From contig RGCL01000023.1 of the NCBI GenBank assembly GCA_009919175.1, positions 1 through 36,930 of the forward strand: DNA of 36,930 nt. Direction: 5' to 3'. This document shows positions 22,931-31,559 of this stretch, piece after piece; position 1 is the stretch's first letter; every line of letters begins with the position of its first letter. The notes beneath the pieces were generated by a model. That model saw only the letters and a list, made by a program, of their open reading frames with translations, did not search any database and was not told where the DNA came from. The stretch comes from Betaproteobacteria bacterium (GTDB lineage Bacteria; Pseudomonadota; Gammaproteobacteria; Burkholderiales; Burkholderiaceae_C). A program made the translations under genes and the position numbers.

Positions 22931-23589
22931 TGGCACCTCAACCCTTACCCCAGCACCCCCTCATTGCACGCGAGGGCTGGCCTTTCATTGCCCTGGCCGT
23001 TGCCGCTGCTCTCGTTGTGAATGTGACGTTGGGCTGGGTTTGGGCGTTGCCCTTTGACCTGATTGCGATTTTTGTTCTGCAATTTTTTCGTGATCCAGCC
23101 AGGCCGGACCTTGCAGGTGAGGGCGATGTGCTCTCGCCTGCAGATGGTCGAATTGTCAAAGTGGAAAAAGCCATTGATCCTTACACCAACCAGGAAGCCT
23201 TGCTCATCAGCGTGTTCATGAATGTCTTCAATGTTCACAGCAACAGGGCCAGTGTGGCAGGTCGTGTCAAGCATGTGGCCTATTTCCCTGGGCAGTTCCT
23301 CAATGCAGATTTAGACAAAGCATCGACCCACAACGAGCGCAATCTGGTGGTGATTGAAACTCAATGCAGGGGGCAAACTTACAACATCAGTCTGGTCCAA
23401 GTGGCTGGTCTGATTGCCCGGCGCATCCTGTGCTACGTCAAGCCTGGTGATGACTTGCTCAGGGCGCAGCGCTATGGTTTCATCCGTTTTGGCTCTCGTG
23501 TGGATGTGTATCTGCCGCTGTCCGCAAAACCTTGCGTCGCTGCAGGTGAAAAGGTCCATGCGGCCACCACCATCCTTGCCCAGTTGTGA
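22930..23589 (+). CDS. psd: Phosphatidylserine decarboxylase proenzyme
   Basis: Psd makes phosphatidylethanolamine from phosphatidylserine at the inner membrane. It is synthesised as a proenzyme that self-cleaves to form a pyruvoyl group. The 219-residue protein is of the short, PSD-A type. A hydrophobic N-terminal region (about 17-53) provides membrane contact, and the predicted cleavage site is Gly188-Ser189 in [27 protein letters not shown], with its conserved His, is also present. It starts within the last base of the ilvC stop and is followed at once by pssA, whose product supplies its substrate. Confidence 0.94.
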
Positions 23590-23591
23590 AC

Positions 23592-24386
23592 ATGGATCCC
23601 ACAGACATCGATACTGAAGTCAAGCGACCTAGAAAGGGCATTTACGTCCTGCCCAACCTGGTGACATTGGCAGCACTGTTCGCTGGCTTTTATGCCATTG
23701 TCATGGCCATGAACAATCGATTTGACATGGCTTGTGTCGGCGTTTTTTGCGCCATGGTGCTCGATAGCCTAGACGGACGTGTGGCGCGCCTCACCAACAC
23801 ACAAAGTGCATTTGGTGAGCAAATGGACTCCTTGTCCGATATGGTCTCTTTTGGTGCAGCCCCCGCGCTGATTGCCTATGAATGGACCCTCAAAGGTTTG
23901 GGGCGGTGGGGGTGGATTGCCGCCTTTGTGTATTGCGCCTGTGCGGCATTGCGTTTGGCGCGATTCAATGTCAATACATCTGTGGTGGACAAGCGTTATT
24001 TCCAGGGCTTGCCCTCACCTGCTGCTGCGGCCTTGGTCATGGGTTTCATCTGGGTGGCGGTTGAACTCCAGTCCAATCTCAGCCAACTGAGTTGGATGAT
24101 GTTCGCTGTGTGTGTGTATGCCGGCCTCACCATGGTGACCAATGTGCCTTTTTACAGCTTCAAAGATTTTCAGATGAAGCGAAGCGTGCCGTTTGCCACT
24201 CTGGTGTTGATTGCGCTGATCATTGCGGCCATCAACATCGACCCGCCATCGGTGCTGTTTGGGATTTTTGTGGCTTATGGCCTCAGTGGCTATTTGGTTT
24301 ATTTATGGCGTAAAGCCAAGGGTAAGCCCACTAGTGTCATCAGCACCTCAACTGACGAACCAGAAGAGGAAGGTTTGCACAAATGA
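23592..24386 (+). CDS. pssA: CDP-diacylglycerol--serine O-phosphatidyltransferase
   Basis: PssA makes phosphatidylserine from CDP-diacylglycerol and serine, the step before Psd. The 264-residue integral membrane protein carries the full CDP-alcohol phosphotransferase motif: Asp61-Gly62, Ala65-Arg66, Gly75, Asp79 and Asp83 in the stretch from LDSLDGRVAR to SLSDMVS. Multiple hydrophobic segments follow, and the last 30 residues are polar and acidic. This is the membrane-bound, Bacillus-type enzyme rather than the peripheral E. coli type. ATG 23592 begins two bases after psd; GTG 23586, overlapping the psd stop, is an alternative start. Confidence 0.94.
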   Translation: MDPTDIDTEVKRPRKGIYVLPNLVTLAALFAGFYAIVMAMNNRFDMACVGVFCAMVLDSLDGRVARLTNTQSAFGEQMDSLSDMVSFGAAPALIAYEWTLKGLGRWGWIAAFVYCACAALRLARFNVNTSVVDKRYFQGLPSPAAAALVMGFIWVAVELQSNLSQLSWMMFAVCVYAGLTMVTNVPFYSFKDFQMKRSVPFATLVLIALIIAAINIDPPSVLFGIFVAYGLSGYLVYLWRKAKGKPTSVISTSTDEPEEEGLHK

Positions 24387-24443
24387 GACAGGCTTCTCGT
24401 CGGCCGCGCTGAAGTGGACGATGGCTTGTGATACATTCAATTC

Positions 24444-24497
24444 ATGGGAACGACTTCACTGCTTCTACTGCTTTGCTCACACGGGTTGAGCGGTTAG
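24444..24497 (+). CDS. leuL: leu leader peptide with five consecutive Leu codons
   Basis: A 17-codon frame reads MGTTSLLLLLCSHGLSG. Its five consecutive leucine codons (CTG CTT CTA CTG CTT, 24459-24473) are what a ribosome would stall on when leucyl-tRNA is scarce. It ends 22 bases before a strong terminator hairpin ahead of leuA. The ribosome binding site is poor. Product and role are inferred by analogy with leuL of enterobacteria; the arrangement itself is seen directly. Confidence 0.85.
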   Translation: MGTTSLLLLLCSHGLSG

Positions 24498-24526
24498 ATC
24501 GTGCCAGTTCTCTAGCCTCAAAGCCC
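24483..24526 (+). promoter_or_regulatory. Predicted antiterminator helix of the leuA leader
   Basis: Bases 24493-24498 can pair with 24511-24516, 24486-24490 with 24517-24521, and 24483-24485 with 24524-24526, about 14 pairs with small bulges. This uses most of the 5' arm of the terminator, so the two structures exclude each other. A ribosome at the leuL stop (24495-24497) would cover the first strand and free the terminator; one stalled on the Leu codons would leave it open. Confidence 0.65.
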
Positions 24527-24551
24527 GTTAGCAACCGCAACGGGCTTTTTT
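24520..24551 (+). terminator. leuA attenuator terminator
   Basis: A 10-bp stem (AAAGCCCGTT at 24520-24529 with AACGGGCTTT at 24539-24548) with a nine-base loop runs into six T residues ending at 24551. It lies 36 bases before the leuA start and after the leu leader peptide, so it is read as the attenuator. It would also end transcripts arriving from pssA. Confidence 0.9.
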
Positions 24552-24587
24552 GTTTTCCAGGTTATTTCCTGAAATCGGAGTCCAGCC

Positions 24588-26126
24588 ATGACTGACAAAT
24601 TGATCATTTTTGACACGACCTTGAGAGATGGCGAGCAATCGCCCGGTGCATCCATGACGCGTGAAGAAAAGCTTCGCATTGCCAGGCAGTTGGAGCGCTT
24701 GCGAGTGGATGTGATTGAGGCTGGATTTGCTGCCAGCTCCAATGGCGACTTCGAGGCGGTTCGCTCCATTGCCAATGCCATCAAGGATTCCACCGTGTGT
24801 TCGCTGGCCAGGGCCAACGATCGGGACATTGCCAGAGCCGCTGAGGCCTTGCAGGGGGCAGCGCGTGGCCGCATCCATACATTCATTGCCACCTCGCCAC
24901 TGCACATGGAGAAAAAGCTTCGCATGACACCTGATCAGGTGTTTGAGCAAGCCAAGCAAGCTGTGCGTTTTGCCCGTAACCTCAGAGACGACATCGAGTT
25001 CAGCCCAGAAGATGGCTACCGCAGCGACATGGATTTCCTCTGTCGTGTTTTGGAGGCCGTGATTGCCGAAGGGGCGACCACCATCAACGTACCTGACACC
25101 GTGGGCTATGCCATTCCGGAGCTGTATGGTGAATTCATCCGCAAATTGCGCGAACGTATTCCAAATAGCGATAAGGCCATCTGGTCGGTTCACTGCCACA
25201 ACGATTTGGGAATGGCTGTGGCCAACTCTTTGGCAGGCGTTCGCATTGGTGGCGCAAGGCAGGTCGAATGCACCATCAATGGCCTGGGTGAGCGTGCTGG
25301 CAATTGCTCCTTGGAAGAAGTGGTGATGGCTGTCAAGACCCGCAAAGACTACTTCGGTCTTGAGGTCGGCATTGATACACAGCACATCGTTGCGGCCTCA
25401 CGCATGGTCAGCCAAACGACTGGATTTGTGGTGCAGCCCAATAAAGCGGTGGTGGGCGCCAACGCGTTTGCACACGCATCTGGCATTCACCAGGATGGCG
25501 TGCTCAAGGCGCGTGACACCTACGAAATCATGCGCGCTGAAGATGTGGGTTGGACAGCTAACAAAATCGTCTTGGGCAAACTCAGTGGGCGCAACGCATT
25601 CAAGCAGCGCCTGCAGGAATTGGGCATCGAAATGGAAAGCGAAGCCGAAGTCAATCAAGCGTTCACCAAGTTCAAGGAATTGGCCGATCGCAAAAGCGAG
25701 ATTTTTGATGAAGACATCTTGGCTCTTGTGAGCGACGAGAGCACGGTAGCGGGCAAGGAGTTCTACAGCTTTGTGTCTCTGTCACAAAAGAGTGAAACCG
25801 GCGAGCGCCCCGAGGCTGACATCGTCTTCGTGGCTGGAGACGCTGAGATCAAAGCGCACGCCAACGGCAACGGTCCTGTGGATGCCTCGCTTAAAGCCAT
25901 TGAGAGTCACGTCAACAGTGGTGCTGAAATGGTCTTGTATTCAGTCAACGCCATCAGTGGCTCCACCGAAAGTCAAGGGGAGGTCACGGTGCGGCTTCAA
26001 CAAAGTGGCCGCGTGGTCAATGGTGTGGGCGCTGATCCCGACATCATCGTTGCGTCAGCCAAAGCCTATCTGAGTGCATTGAACAAGCTCAAGAGCCCAT
26101 CAGATCGGGTGTCACCTCAGGTCTAA
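24588..26126 (+). CDS. leuA: 2-isopropylmalate synthase
   Basis: LeuA condenses acetyl-CoA with 2-oxoisovalerate, the committed step of leucine synthesis. The 512-residue protein has the catalytic TIM barrel with [15 protein letters not shown] near the N-terminus and the metal-binding HCHNDLGMA. The C-terminal regulatory domain (about 390-512), with the [10 protein letters not shown]-like stretch (here [13 protein letters not shown]), normally binds leucine for feedback inhibition. ATG 24588 has a GGAG ribosome binding site. Expression is predicted to be controlled by the upstream leucine attenuator. It closes the ilvI-ilvH-ilvC-psd-pssA-leuA cluster. Confidence 0.96.
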   Translation: MTDKLIIFDTTLRDGEQSPGASMTREEKLRIARQLERLRVDVIEAGFAASSNGDFEAVRSIANAIKDSTVCSLARANDRDIARAAEALQGAARGRIHTFIATSPLHMEKKLRMTPDQVFEQAKQAVRFARNLRDDIEFSPEDGYRSDMDFLCRVLEAVIAEGATTINVPDTVGYAIPELYGEFIRKLRERIPNSDKAIWSVHCHNDLGMAVANSLAGVRIGGARQVECTINGLGERAGNCSLEEVVMAVKTRKDYFGLEVGIDTQHIVAASRMVSQTTGFVVQPNKAVVGANAFAHASGIHQDGVLKARDTYEIMRAEDVGWTANKIVLGKLSGRNAFKQRLQELGIEMESEAEVNQAFTKFKELADRKSEIFDEDILALVSDESTVAGKEFYSFVSLSQKSETGERPEADIVFVAGDAEIKAHANGNGPVDASLKAIESHVNSGAEMVLYSVNAISGSTESQGEVTVRLQQSGRVVNGVGADPDIIVASAKAYLSALNKLKSPSDRVSPQV

Positions 26127-26159
26127 CCCTTTGGAGCCTTAAAAACTGGGTCTAAGTAC

Positions 26160-26187
26160 TTGATTTGGTTCATGGGTCTGTTAGGAT
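26160..26187 (+). promoter_or_regulatory. Promoter candidate for the PBP7-like gene
   Basis: TTGATT (26160-26165) and TAGGAT (26182-26187) are spaced by 16 bases. Transcription would start near 26194, leaving a short leader before GTG 26226. This agrees with that GTG, not the upstream TTG, being the start codon. Confidence 0.35.
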
Positions 26188-26225
26188 CAACCGGTTGGTT
26201 TGGGATTGATTTTGAAAGGCGCACT

Positions 26226-27167
26226 GTGCAACGGGTCATTTTGAGCTTGCTTTTGGGAATGTTGGTCTGGGTTGGGACACCGGTTCAGGCACAAGATTCG
26301 ACCAGTAAAACCCAGCGCCAAGCCCGCCAAAAGGCCCATAAACCTGCCAAAAAGGCAAAGCCAGCACCTGTGGTTCCCTCTGTGGGGCAAAAGTCTGGCT
26401 TGCACCTCATCAAAGATGACTTGGATTTGCGGTCCAGCGTGGCCTACGTTGTGGATCAAGACACCCAGGAGGTGCTCTTTAGCAAAAACAACCAGGCCGT
26501 TTTGCCCATTGCCTCCATCACCAAACTCATGACCGGAGTGGTGATCCATGAGGCCAATCTGGACTTATCTGAATCCATCACGATCACCCGAGAAGACATC
26601 GATACCCTCAAGGGCAGCCATTCGCGTTTGGCAGTTGGTGTCACCCTAAGCCGTGGCGAGTTGCTGCACCTGGCCCTCATGGCCAGCGAAAACCGCGCAG
26701 CACACGCTCTGGCTCGCACCTTCCCCTGGGGCTATGACGAGTTCATTCAACGCATGAATGACAAGGCTCGCCAATTGGGCATGCAAGACACGCGATATGT
26801 TGAACCCACCGGTTTATCCAGCATGAACCAATCCAGCGCCAGGGATTTGGCTGTCCTGGTTGACTATGCTTCACAAGCACCACTGTTGCGCGAAATGTCC
26901 ACCACGCCCAATCACTCTGTCATGGTGGGCAATCGTGTCATGACCTTCAACACCACCAATCGGCTGATCAAGAATCCCCATTGGGACATTGGTCTGCAAA
27001 AAACGGGCTACATCTCTGAAGCTGGACAGTGTCTGGTCATGCAGGCCAAAGTGGCTGGCCGCAAGCTCATCATGGTGTTTTTGGATTCCGCGGGGCGACT
27101 CAGCCGCGTGGCCGATGCCGAGCGCGTGAGGCGCTGGCTGGAGCAGCGCTACTCGCCCATGGCCTGA
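26226..27167 (+). CDS. pbpG: D-alanyl-D-alanine endopeptidase, PBP7 type
   Basis: This penicillin-binding protein cleaves D-Ala-meso-diaminopimelate cross-links of peptidoglycan in the periplasm. The 313-residue product has a signal peptide (1-22, ending TPVQA), a Lys/Ala-rich linker (about 28-50), and the three active-site motifs: Ser97-Ile-Thr-Lys100, Ser154-Glu-Asn156 and Lys259-Thr-Gly261. I chose GTG 26226 because it sits six bases after GAAAGG and puts the signal peptide at the N-terminus; longer frames from 26160 or 26172 would bury it. It lies downstream of leuA, with which no functional link is apparent. Confidence 0.92.
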   Translation: MQRVILSLLLGMLVWVGTPVQAQDSTSKTQRQARQKAHKPAKKAKPAPVVPSVGQKSGLHLIKDDLDLRSSVAYVVDQDTQEVLFSKNNQAVLPIASITKLMTGVVIHEANLDLSESITITREDIDTLKGSHSRLAVGVTLSRGELLHLALMASENRAAHALARTFPWGYDEFIQRMNDKARQLGMQDTRYVEPTGLSSMNQSSARDLAVLVDYASQAPLLREMSTTPNHSVMVGNRVMTFNTTNRLIKNPHWDIGLQKTGYISEAGQCLVMQAKVAGRKLIMVFLDSAGRLSRVADAERVRRWLEQRYSPMA

Positions 27168-27170
27168 TCA

Positions 27171-27962
27171 TTAGGCGCCTTGTTCCCTGGGGCGATAGCC
27201 CAAGGACGTGGAAATGAAGCGGGCGGTTTCCTCAAGTTTGGGCAACCAAGAGTCATCCATGCGGTCTGCTGGGGCTGAGATCGACAAGCCCGCGACCAAT
27301 TTGCCTTGATCATCCAGGATGCGTGCAGCAATGCATCGCACGCCCAACTCCAACTCCTCGTTATCACGAGCCACACCATATTGTTTGGCCTTGGAGAGCT
27401 CTCGCTCCAGGATGGACAGCTGAGTGATGCTGTTGCGTGTCTGGCCACTCAAGCCCGTTCGTGTCGCATAGGCCCTCACCCTTTGTGGATCATCTTGAGC
27501 CAGAAAGAGTTTGCCGGTGGAGGTCAGGTGCAAGGGGGCTCGGCCACCGATGGCGCGCACGACCTGCATGCCAGATCGCTCGCTGTAGGCACGCTCGATG
27601 TAAATGATTTCATCGCCCTGACGCACACTCAGGTTCACAGGTTGCTGAATTTGACGATGCAATTCACGCATGGGTCCCAGTGCCGCATCGCGCACATTCA
27701 GGCGCGCCTTGACCATGTTGCCCAGTTCCAGCAGGCGTAGGCCAAGTCGGTATGAGCCGGGTTGAGGGCGATCGACAAAGCGGCCCAGAGTCAAATCATT
27801 CAGGATGCGATGGGTGGTCGAGGGATGCAGACCCGACTTCTCACTCAATTCCTTCAGAGGGACTGGCTCTTCTTTTTCCGCAAGCACATCGAGCAAGGTG
27901 AACATGCGCTCCATGACCTGAATGGTTGGCGTCTGAGGGGGAGGGCTGGCTTTCCTTGGCAT
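27171..27962 (-). CDS. IclR-family transcriptional regulator
   Basis: The 263-residue protein has an N-terminal winged helix-turn-helix (about 16-80, with LKELSEKSGLHPSTTHRILNDL) and a C-terminal IclR effector-binding domain with GGRAPLHLTSTGKLFLA and ELELGVRCIAARILDDQG. These regulators usually respond to a small organic acid or aromatic compound and often control an adjacent catabolic operon. No such operon is next to it, so effector and targets are unknown. It is transcribed in the same direction as aat and bpt, starting 25 bases after the bpt stop. Its end lies three bases from the convergent pbpG stop. Confidence 0.93.
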   Translation of the reverse strand: MPRKASPPPQTPTIQVMERMFTLLDVLAEKEEPVPLKELSEKSGLHPSTTHRILNDLTLGRFVDRPQPGSYRLGLRLLELGNMVKARLNVRDAALGPMRELHRQIQQPVNLSVRQGDEIIYIERAYSERSGMQVVRAIGGRAPLHLTSTGKLFLAQDDPQRVRAYATRTGLSGQTRNSITQLSILERELSKAKQYGVARDNEELELGVRCIAARILDDQGKLVAGLSISAPADRMDDSWLPKLEETARFISTSLGYRPREQGA

Positions 27963-27987
27963 GAAAAAATTTTAAATGATGAAATGA

Positions 27988-28716
27988 TCAGGACCAAATG
28001 CCGTCAATCAACATTTCATGCGGCGAAAAGGTCTTTTTGTAGCGCATCTTCTGGCTTTGTTCTATCCAATAGCCCAAATACAAATGCTGGAGCCCCAACT
28101 GCTTGGCTTGCTCGATCTGCCAAAGCACGCTGTAGGTCCCATAACTGTGACCGGGAGCGGGATCAAAGAAGGTGTAGACCGCGGAGAGCCCATCGTCGAG
28201 GACATCGAGGATGGAAATCATCCTCAACTGGCCAGCGCGATGCGAAGTGGAAGGCTCCCTGAATTCAACCAGGCGAGAGTCCACGCGTGATTGCAAGAGA
28301 AACTGGGCATATTGCTCAACACTGTCGTGGTCCATGCCGCCGCCTTTGTGCCTGGAGGCCTGGTAGAGCTGATAGAGGCGATAGTGTTCCTCGCTGAAAC
28401 CCAGTTTGCAGATCCGGGTCTCCAGGCCTTGGTGGGCCTTCCAGGCTCTTTTCTGGCTTCGACTGGGTTCGAAGTCCTGCACCCGGATGCGAATCGGCTC
28501 ACAGGCCTTGCAGCCATCGCAGTGAGGGCGGTAGGTGAACAAGCCCGAGCGTCTGAATCCCTTGCGAACGAGTTCAGAGTACACATCGGTGCGAATCAAG
28601 TGGCTGGGCGTGGCGACCTGTGAGCGAGCCTGAGCATCCTTCAAGTAACTGCAGGGGTAGGGCGCAGTCGCATAAAACTGCAAAGCCTGGAGCGGGAGGT
28701 CTTTGAGGTGGGTCAC
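27988..28716 (-). CDS. bpt: Aspartate/glutamate leucyltransferase
   Basis: Bpt transfers leucine from leucyl-tRNA to N-terminal Asp or Glu, creating an N-degron for ClpS/ClpAP. The 242-residue protein has the family's Cys-rich motif [13 protein letters not shown], the [19 protein letters not shown] segment and, near the C-terminus, [15 protein letters not shown] with the conserved GYWI core. I chose GTG 28716 over ATG 28758: it gives [18 protein letters not shown] as in homologues and forms a GTGA overlap with the aat stop, instead of a 46-base overlap. It pairs with aat, which makes the same class of degron on Lys and Arg ends. Confidence 0.94.
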   Translation of the reverse strand: MTHLKDLPLQALQFYATAPYPCSYLKDAQARSQVATPSHLIRTDVYSELVRKGFRRSGLFTYRPHCDGCKACEPIRIRVQDFEPSRSQKRAWKAHQGLETRICKLGFSEEHYRLYQLYQASRHKGGGMDHDSVEQYAQFLLQSRVDSRLVEFREPSTSHRAGQLRMISILDVLDDGLSAVYTFFDPAPGHSYGTYSVLWQIEQAKQLGLQHLYLGYWIEQSQKMRYKKTFSPHEMLIDGIWS

Positions 28717-29471
28717 GCGGAGCGAGGAAGCTGAAGCATTGCGTCCCAGTATAGCCACCGCTCATCCCACTGGAGGTTCGCTTGGTCACAGTCCTGACGC
28801 AGCAGCGCCTCAAATTGGTGCCTGGGAATCGGGGCAGCACCCATGGAGGCCAAGTGTGAGGTGTTCTGCTGGCAATCGATCCAGCTTGCCCCCTGGGCTT
28901 TGGCGGCACTCACCAAAGCGCACAGGGCCACCTTGGAGGCATCCCGTTCATAGGAGAACATGCTCTCACCAAAAATGGCACGCCCGAGATTCACAAAATA
29001 CAGGCCAGCAATCAGTTGACCGTTTTTCCAGACCTCCAGGCTGTGCGCATGGCCTGCGCGGTGAAATTCGGTGTAGGCCTCTTGCATGGGAGGAAGGATC
29101 CAGGTCCCGCTTTGCCCCACTCTGGGCTTGGACGCACAAGCCTGGATCACCGATTCAAAGGCCTCGTCCAGGCTCAATCGATATTGGCCAGATCGCTGCC
29201 ATTGCTTGATCGTTTGCCGCAGGCTGCGATGGCATCGAAACGCGTCCACCATCAACACCATTCGGGGGTTAGGGGACCACCACAAAATGGGCTGCCCCTC
29301 ACTGAACCAAGGAAAGATACCTTGAGAGTAGGCACCGAGAAGGCGTTCACGGTTCAATTGCCCCCCCGCAGCCAAGAGGCCCTCCATGCCGGATTCCCCG
29401 GTGCAAGCCAGGTGGGTGGCCGGGAAGGGGTCGTCGGGTTCAAGCCAGGGAATGGACAACTTTTGAGGCAT
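28713..29471 (-). CDS. aat: Leucyl/phenylalanyl-tRNA--protein transferase
   Basis: Aat attaches Leu or Phe from aminoacyl-tRNA to proteins starting with Lys or Arg, marking them for ClpS-ClpAP degradation. The 252-residue protein has the conserved core [20 protein letters not shown] followed by PNPRMVL, and the later [14 protein letters not shown] and [19 protein letters not shown] 29471 ([17 protein letters not shown]) is chosen; a longer frame to 29579 would run into the divergent crotonase gene. The two start codons are 36 bases apart, so that gap must hold both promoters or parts of them. It is the first gene of an aat-bpt operon. Confidence 0.95.
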   Translation of the reverse strand: MPQKLSIPWLEPDDPFPATHLACTGESGMEGLLAAGGQLNRERLLGAYSQGIFPWFSEGQPILWWSPNPRMVLMVDAFRCHRSLRQTIKQWQRSGQYRLSLDEAFESVIQACASKPRVGQSGTWILPPMQEAYTEFHRAGHAHSLEVWKNGQLIAGLYFVNLGRAIFGESMFSYERDASKVALCALVSAAKAQGASWIDCQQNTSHLASMGAAPIPRHQFEALLRQDCDQANLQWDERWLYWDAMLQLPRSA

Positions 29472-29507
29472 GATGGACGGGCACACAGTGATTTCAAGGA
29501 GCCCAGC

Positions 29508-30293
29508 ATGAATGATGACTTGATTGTGATCGATGAATCTCAAACCGGTGTGATGAAGGTGGTCTTCAATCGCCCTCAAAGCTTCAATCCTTTGTCACGC
29601 GACATGCTCAGTGCCTTGCAAGCCGCCCTGAATCGGGCCGCGACCCAGGCCGATTGCAGGGTGGTGGTCCTTGCCTCAAGCGGCAAAGCCTTCAGTGCTG
29701 GGCATGACCTGGCCGAGATGCGCGCCCATCCAGAAAAGGATTTTTACCGCTCGCTCTTTGACCAGTGCAGCAAACTGATGATGAGTCTGGTGAATCTGCC
29801 TCAGCCCGTCATTGCACAGGTCAATGGCATTGCCACCGCAGCGGGCTGCCAATTGGTGAGCATGTGCGATCTTGCCGTGGCCAGCGAGCAGTCCCGCTTT
29901 GCTGTCTCTGGCATCAACTTTGGCCTCTTTTGTGCCACACCCAGCGTAGGCTTGGGACGAGCTATTCCCCGAAAAAAAGCCATGGAGATGCTGCTCACGG
30001 GGGACTTCATCGATGCCGAGGAAGCCCAGCGCCAAGGCCTCATCAACCGGTGTGTGCCAGCCAGCCAGCTCGACGAAGTGGTTCAAGCATGGTGCGCATC
30101 CATCCTCAGCAAGCCCAAAGTGGCTGTGCAGATGGGCAAACAGCTTTTTTATCGTCAGCTTGAGATGGGTTTATCTGCCGCCTATCAGGCAGCAGGGGAG
30201 ACCATGGCCTGCAACATGATGGACGAAGCGGCGCAAGAAGGCTTCTCGGCCTTTTTGGAGAAACGCCAACCCAAGTGGCGAACGCTGAACTGA
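29508..30293 (+). CDS. ECHDC3-like enoyl-CoA hydratase/isomerase family protein
   Basis: The 261-residue protein has the crotonase fold, with the oxyanion-hole stretch SSGKAFSAGHDLAEM (57-71) and GIATAAGCQLVSMCD (107-121). Both glutamates that act in typical enoyl-CoA hydratase are missing: Gln115 stands at the Glu144 position of rat crotonase and Gly135 at the Glu164 position. The same AAGCQLV pattern is found in the ECHDC3 group, whose substrate is uncertain. Hydratase activity should not be assumed. ATG 29508 has an AAGGAG ribosome binding site. It is divergent from aat and followed by the Tgl-like gene. Confidence 0.88.
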   Translation: MNDDLIVIDESQTGVMKVVFNRPQSFNPLSRDMLSALQAALNRAATQADCRVVVLASSGKAFSAGHDLAEMRAHPEKDFYRSLFDQCSKLMMSLVNLPQPVIAQVNGIATAAGCQLVSMCDLAVASEQSRFAVSGINFGLFCATPSVGLGRAIPRKKAMEMLLTGDFIDAEEAQRQGLINRCVPASQLDEVVQAWCASILSKPKVAVQMGKQLFYRQLEMGLSAAYQAAGETMACNMMDEAAQEGFSAFLEKRQPKWRTLN

Positions 30294-30364
30294 TGGTTCT
30301 CCCCTACTGGACATTCACCAATTCTTAACGATAGAGTTACAAAAAAACTTAGCTCCATCTCCAA

Positions 30365-31477
30365 ATGAATCGCGGCATCCAGATCCAGACTGTCCCCAGT
30401 TCCCTTGCCAGCACGCGGGCAGCACTTGACCAACGCCTGCGTGACTTGGGCCTTCATGATCAGGTTCTTCAGTCCGAGGATCCCCACTCCGGTGTGTTGT
30501 CGGTTCAATTCAAGCCCAAGGACTTCGAAGTCCTCACCCCAGCGCACGACACTCTGGGCTTGCCGATGCGCGTTCCTCACGCCTTTGCGGCCCCATCGGC
30601 TGCTTTGATGTGGGAAATCTGGGTCGCCTGGTTGTGTGCCCCCATTCCATTGAAGTTTGACTCCTGGGAAGACTTGGAGAGCGCCCAACGCTTGCGGCAC
30701 AACCTGAGCCGCAATGCCAGCAAGACCTCGTTGAATTTCCGAACCGAAGAGGCTTCCCGGCCCAATGCCTATTGGACATACCGGGAGGATTCAGGATATG
30801 TCTTGCTCCCGCATGCGGATTTGGTGGAGTCGCTGATCATGGCCACGCAGCCCGAAGTGTCTGGGGCCACCTATGCGTTCTCATGCTATCGCGCAACGGA
30901 ATACGTGTTGCTGCTTTCCATTGCACAAGAGGCCCGCGAGCACAATCACGACCTGTATGAAAAGCTTCAGAAGCAATGGCGTGAAAAAGCCATCAGCTCC
31001 CGGCAATTTCATGCCAGTTTTTTGCATGAGATCGGTGAGGTGGATGCACCTTTGCCCATGACCTGGTACGTACCTGGAGACCGAATCTGGTTCAAAAACC
31101 CGCACCCCCTGTCATCTGATGCCACTGGCTATGAAGGGTCCTGGGTCATCTACCTTGGGCAAGGTCTGTTTTGCAATTTCTGGGATCACCGCAACCCCTA
31201 TACGCTGGACCACAAATGCGTGGAGCTCTATCACTGGCGTCATGGTTTTTGGATCAACAAGCGCGGTACACCCCAGATCGATGAAGACGTGGTGACCGAG
31301 TTGACCAACCAAACCTTGTCTGATCCCATCAAGGCTAGTCAAGTCCTCTCGGCCATGAAGCGTTACCGCGATCCCCAAGGGGTTTACGCCGGTGGCGGAT
31401 GCATCGATTCCACTCGGGAGATGCCGCGCAAAGTCATGCCATGGAATTGCGAGGTGGTGTTGCCCCAGGCCGCATGA
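30365..31477 (+). CDS. Uncharacterised protein resembling Bacillus Tgl transglutaminase
   Basis: I do not recognise an established name. The region 135-272 can be aligned by eye with Bacillus subtilis Tgl, the spore-coat protein-glutamine gamma-glutamyltransferase. YWTYREDSG matches Tgl YWRVSPEG, ATYAFSCYRA (168-177) matches PFYAFECATA, GDRIWFKNP (238-246) matches GDCLYFKNP, and YEGSWVIYLG (256-265) matches WRGENVILLG. The Tgl nucleophile Cys116 corresponds to Cys174. Tgl Glu115 becomes Ser173, and Glu187 becomes Ser259, with Glu257 two residues away. The protein is longer than Tgl (370 against 245 residues), with an extra N-terminal region of about 100 residues and a longer C-terminal region. 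There is no signal peptide or membrane segment. ATG 30365 lacks a clear ribosome binding site. Its function is unknown. Confidence 0.75.
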   Translation: MNRGIQIQTVPSSLASTRAALDQRLRDLGLHDQVLQSEDPHSGVLSVQFKPKDFEVLTPAHDTLGLPMRVPHAFAAPSAALMWEIWVAWLCAPIPLKFDSWEDLESAQRLRHNLSRNASKTSLNFRTEEASRPNAYWTYREDSGYVLLPHADLVESLIMATQPEVSGATYAFSCYRATEYVLLLSIAQEAREHNHDLYEKLQKQWREKAISSRQFHASFLHEIGEVDAPLPMTWYVPGDRIWFKNPHPLSSDATGYEGSWVIYLGQGLFCNFWDHRNPYTLDHKCVELYHWRHGFWINKRGTPQIDEDVVTELTNQTLSDPIKASQVLSAMKRYRDPQGVYAGGGCIDSTREMPRKVMPWNCEVVLPQAA

Positions 31478-31559
31478 CGGCCTGTTAGGGGATAGCGCAT
31501 CCGCAAGTGCATGACGAGAGTCACTAAGATGCGTGCTTTGCATATCCAACGGAGCATGC

